Source of the DNA: JAJECS01 sp965243625
GTDB lineage: Bacteria; Chloroflexota; UBA11872
NCBI GenBank assembly: GCA_965243625.1
Contig: CBDEVI010000002.1
Coordinates: 1,984,001 to 2,048,000, forward strand
Direction of reading: 5' to 3'
DNA: 64,000 nucleotides
Position numbers and translations under genes: made by a program. Positions 61,347 to 64,000 of the stretch are shown here, piece after piece (within the stretch, counting starts at the first letter, position 1; every line of letters starts with the position of its first letter). The notes under the pieces were generated by a model. It saw only the letters and a program-made list of their open reading frames with translations, did no database searches and was not told where the DNA came from.

Positions 61347-61540
61347 GGTGTCGCGGGCAACGACGCGCGGCCCCGAGGATCCCGTCCCAGCGGCGCTGGA
61401 CGCCGCGGCCGGCCCGTCCGGGGCGGTTCGTCCGTCGGCGGCGCGGGAAGCTGTTGCGGCTTGGCTCGCCTCAGACTGCGATTGACTCAGCGGACTGCCA
61501 CGCCCGCGTATTCGGAGCGATCGCCTTTCGTGACGAACAC

Positions 61541-62812
61541 CTAGTTGGTCGCGATCGTCGGAGGCCTGGAGTGCGGCGCGCGGGCGGCCGCACGCGAGCC
61601 GGGCGACGCCACCAACCAGGGGTCCACGCCGAGCGCATCGCCATCAGCCGAGTCTCCCATGAGGAGCTGAAGCTCGCGCTCGGCGATCACCGACCAATCG
61701 AGCTCGCTCACGCGGGCCGAGCCCCGCTCGGCAAGCTCGCGACGGTGGGACTCGTTGTCCAGGAGGGAAACGATGGCGCCGGCAAGGGCCGGGATGTCGC
61801 CTTCGGTCACCGCGTGATAGGCGTCGCCCCAGACTTCAAGGAGTTCGGGCAGGTCGTAGGCGACCACCGGCGTGCTAAGGGCCATGGCCTCGCCCATCGC
61901 AATCGACCAACTCTCCTCATGCGACGGCAACGTGAACAGCCGGCAAGCAGCGACACACCGGTTCTTTTCGTCAGAACCGATCGCGCCGAGCAGGTCAACG
62001 TTGTCCGAAATACCGAGTCGTCGCACTTGCTCCCGCACCAAGTCCTGGTCGGGTCCGTCGCCGATGATCGCGAGCTTGGCGTCCGGCTTCTGTGCGGCGA
62101 CGAGCGCCCACGCATCGACGAGGTCAAAGACTCCCTTGGCGGCGGCCAAGCGGCCAACCGACACCGCGTCGTATTGCGGTGTTTGCGGGCTCGGGGCAAC
62201 GCTGCGGAGGTCCCGCAGATTCACGCCGCAGGCAACCGCGGTGACCCGGCCCATGGGAAATCTGCTGCGACGAAGCTGGCGCGCGGTGGCGCGGGCCACG
62301 GCGATGGTGCGGTCCGCGAACAGCGCCGCGAGGAGCAGGGAGACGCGTTGGGCGAACAGGAAGGCAAGCGCGTTGTACCAGGGCGGCCCCCGGCGACGCC
62401 AAAACCGCCAGCCCGGCATCATGGGCACCGAGACGGCCAGGCGCGCGCGCCGCCAGCGCCAGAGCTTGAGCATGACGCCGGGCAGGACATCGTAGGGCTG
62501 ATCATGCGACGTCACGATGAGATCGGGGCGGAGGCGCCACAGCGATGGCGGAAGAAAGAGGCATACGGTTATTGAGTGCAACGCCAGCCACCAACGGCTG
62601 TGGCCGCCGCGCCAGCGGCTGGTGTGCAGTGTCGGTTCGAGCCCCCATTGCCGGCACGAAGCACCGGCCTGGATGCTCCCCATCAGGTGAATGTCGTGGC
62701 CGGCCCGCTGCCACTGCTTGGCGATCTCGATGATCCTGACGCACCCGCCGTCGACTTGCTCGCGAACCAAACCGTTCATGATCAGAAGGATTCGCAACGG
62801 CGTGGGCACCAC
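61541..62812 (-). CDS. GT4-family glycosyltransferase (paralogue of 45570)
   Basis: The 423-aa protein begins MVPTPLRILLIMNGLVREQV and shares HDIHLMGS, AIAMGEAMALSTPVVAYDLPELLEVWGDAY and the EX7E-type motif with the GT4 at 45570. It starts with GTG at 62812. It is probably cotranscribed with the flippase at 61346, since the gap is under 200 bp and holds coding-like sequence. The sugar is unknown. Confidence 0.92.
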   Translation of the reverse strand: MVPTPLRILLIMNGLVREQVDGGCVRIIEIAKQWQRAGHDIHLMGSIQAGASCRQWGLEPTLHTSRWRGGHSRWWLALHSITVCLFLPPSLWRLRPDLIVTSHDQPYDVLPGVMLKLWRWRRARLAVSVPMMPGWRFWRRRGPPWYNALAFLFAQRVSLLLAALFADRTIAVARATARQLRRSRFPMGRVTAVACGVNLRDLRSVAPSPQTPQYDAVSVGRLAAAKGVFDLVDAWALVAAQKPDAKLAIIGDGPDQDLVREQVRRLGISDNVDLLGAIGSDEKNRCVAACRLFTLPSHEESWSIAMGEAMALSTPVVAYDLPELLEVWGDAYHAVTEGDIPALAGAIVSLLDNESHRRELAERGSARVSELDWSVIAERELQLLMGDSADGDALGVDPWLVASPGSRAAARAPHSRPPTIATN

Positions 62813-63157
62813 GGCGGCAAGCGCCGGATGCTACCACCGACGCCGTTCCGTTGCCAGAATCCGCCGAGGCAAAGCCAGGGCAATTTCCGCGATTGGCGGA
62901 GACACAAGCGCCATCAATCTACGCTGGAGTTGACGACTATTCTACGCAGGTATTCCCGGAAGTGTGGAGTCTCATTTGCTGCTGACTCTGTCGTTTTCGT
63001 CGCGCATAAACTGCGGCATCTGAGTCATTCATGAGTTGTAGCTAATTCTCGGTGATTGATGGATTGAATCAGCTTAGTCAGTGCGATATAGCCTGAACAT
63101 TTGCCTGAGATGAACCTTCACTCTCATGCCAACGACCTCGTGCAGGCGCGGCCACGG
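62813..63157. other. Intergenic region, AT-richer from 62920
   Basis: This 345-bp stretch separates two minus-strand genes. The part 62920-63080 is AT-richer ('tgctgactctgtcgttttcgtcg', 'gagttgtagctaattctcgg') and is the probable promoter region of the GT4 gene at 62812. No gene is supported. Confidence 0.5.
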
Positions 63158-63880
63158 TCAAAGGAACGCGACCGGTCCGAGCAGCGGACCCAGCACCGTT
63201 GCTGCCGCCGCACCAGCTCCGACGGTTACCGCGGCTATCCGGCCGAAGGGTCTGTTCTCGAGCGACGACCAGGCCACCCGGCCCGCCGCAGCGCCCGCCA
63301 GCAGGGCCACGGTCAGCCCAATCGCCAGGTGAAACGGGGCTTCGCTCGCTTGTGTTCGCCAACGGGCGAGCGCGCCCGCGGAACCGGTGGCCGAAAACGC
63401 GAGATCGATATCGATCGGTGAATCGCCCAGGCGGTCAGTGAGTTGTCCGTCCGGGTAGACATTGCCGAGCGTCGCCCCGACAAATAGCGCCGCCGCGCTG
63501 CCCTCGGACGCCCCGATGCGCAGCCACAGGGTGCCAGGTGATAGATCGATCGGGGCAAACGGGATGCGCGTCGCCTGCAGGTCAGCGCCCACCGGCGCCT
63601 CGAATACCGCCGACCGGAGGGGCGGACCATCCGGCGACCGGAGCAGGTGCGCCTCGGCAGCAGCCGGATGCGGGCCGTTGCTGCGCGTCCAGACGGTCAT
63701 GGTCTCCAACGAGCCGCGTGGCATCTCGATTGTTTGCGTGACCGATCCCACGACGGGGCCGAACTGGAAGTGCGGCTGCCTCGGTTCGGTGGGTGTGGCG
63801 AGCGGCAGGCGATCCAGTCCGACCACGGCTGCCAGGAAGAGCGCCGCGACCGTGCCAGCGAGCCAGGCCGCGGTTTTCAC
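63158..63880 (-). CDS. Small membrane protein with external beta domain (module 5 partner)
   Basis: The 240-aa protein has the same length and design as the one at 41634: N-terminal helix (TAAWLAGTVAALFLAAVVGL), beta domain starting FQFGPVVGSVTQTIEMPRG, SPIDIDLAFSATGSAG, and two C-terminal helices. The start at 63880 is a GTG that overlaps the stop of the large gene upstream (GTGA), as for module 2. It shows that the module is repeated with the same gene order. Confidence 0.85.
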   Translation of the reverse strand: MKTAAWLAGTVAALFLAAVVGLDRLPLATPTEPRQPHFQFGPVVGSVTQTIEMPRGSLETMTVWTRSNGPHPAAAEAHLLRSPDGPPLRSAVFEAPVGADLQATRIPFAPIDLSPGTLWLRIGASEGSAAALFVGATLGNVYPDGQLTDRLGDSPIDIDLAFSATGSAGALARWRTQASEAPFHLAIGLTVALLAGAAAGRVAWSSLENRPFGRIAAVTVGAGAAAATVLGPLLGPVAFL

Positions 63881-64000
63881 GGGCGCCCTCGAAATCGCCG
63901 TGGCCGCCGCGGCCACAACGTCCACCCGGCCCACGCGATGAGCCCGGCCCATGTGACGGCGTGACCCGCCACGAGGGCGCGCTGCAAGCCGTATTCCACG
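63877..64000 (-). CDS. 3' end of a large polytopic membrane protein (module 5), cut by the right edge
   Basis: The last 40 codons are present, ending at the TGA at 63877-63879. The peptide VEYGLQRALVAGHAVTWAGL then IAWAGWTLWPRRPRR closely matches the C-terminus of the 691-aa protein at 42353 (LEYRLHQAFLAGHALAWAGL, WTLWPHRPR). This identifies a fifth module even though the rest is outside the window. Confidence 0.85.
   Translation of the reverse strand, partial: VEYGLQRALVAGHAVTWAGLIAWAGWTLWPRRPRRFRGRP

Noticed and set aside
1..64000. CRISPR array
   Set aside because: No evenly spaced direct repeats with unique spacers were seen; the recurring hairpins are dispersed, not clustered.
1..64000. 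tRNA or rRNA genes
   Set aside because: No T-loop (GGTTCGAATCC-like) with matching acceptor stem and no rRNA core sequence was recognised by reading.

Overview
The window is GC-rich DNA in which many genes start with GTG. Genes are interspersed with short hairpin repeats, and several gene families are expanded: five phytanoyl-CoA-dioxygenase-like (PhyH) genes, and DUF3500, M20, RraA-like, Gfo/Idh/MocA and sugar-isomerase-like genes. This mix fits an uncultured Chloroflexota-like (SAR202/Dehalococcoidia or sponge-associated type) free-living or host-associated bacterium. That assignment is inference from gene content; no rRNA or tRNA gene is visible.

Layout. 1-2.7 kb: the start of a gene running off the left edge, an M20 metallopeptidase and a PhyH oxygenase. 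2938-7049: a complete 4.1-kb IS1595-type transposon with 24-bp terminal inverted repeats and an 8-bp target duplication (TACGCAAG). It carries a transposase and about eight small passenger genes, including a retropepsin-like protease pair and a four-gene operon, and it sits inside a MITE-like repeat. 7.1-12.6 kb: a catabolic-looking run of two PhyH oxygenases, an RraA-like aldolase, a TIM-barrel sugar isomerase and a zinc-free MDR oxidoreductase. 12.7-20.0 kb: a two-gene DNA methyltransferase plus PLD/SNF2 helicase module, probably phage defence. 20.1-32.9 kb: a cupin, a Gfo/Idh/MocA dehydrogenase, a VapBC-like toxin-antitoxin pair, a BNR-repeat protein, a branched-chain amino-acid-type binding lipoprotein, a HAD hydrolase, two VOC proteins, a YdeI-like protein, a DUF3500 lipoprotein, two more PhyH genes and a DUF2269-like membrane protein. 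33.3-35.7 kb: a beta-carbonic anhydrase followed by a SulP transporter, probably for bicarbonate.

35.8-64 kb is one large surface-glycan region. It holds five large polytopic membrane proteins (one cut by the right edge) with YfhO/GT-C-like layouts. Four of them lie next to a small protein with one N-terminal membrane segment, a beta-rich external domain and C-terminal membrane segments. Around them are one GT2 and three GT4 glycosyltransferases, a class I methyltransferase, an FkbM methyltransferase, two tandem NodU/TobZ-type carbamoyltransferases and a Wzx-like flippase. A reasonable reading is synthesis, O-methylation, O-carbamoylation, flipping and external completion of a cell-surface polysaccharide. 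The recurring pairing of large and small membrane proteins is the feature I can least explain by known systems.

The main candidates for something new are the IS1595-type transporter transposon with its passenger set, the stand-alone methyltransferase/PLD-helicase pair, and the repeated large/small membrane-protein modules of the glycan region.
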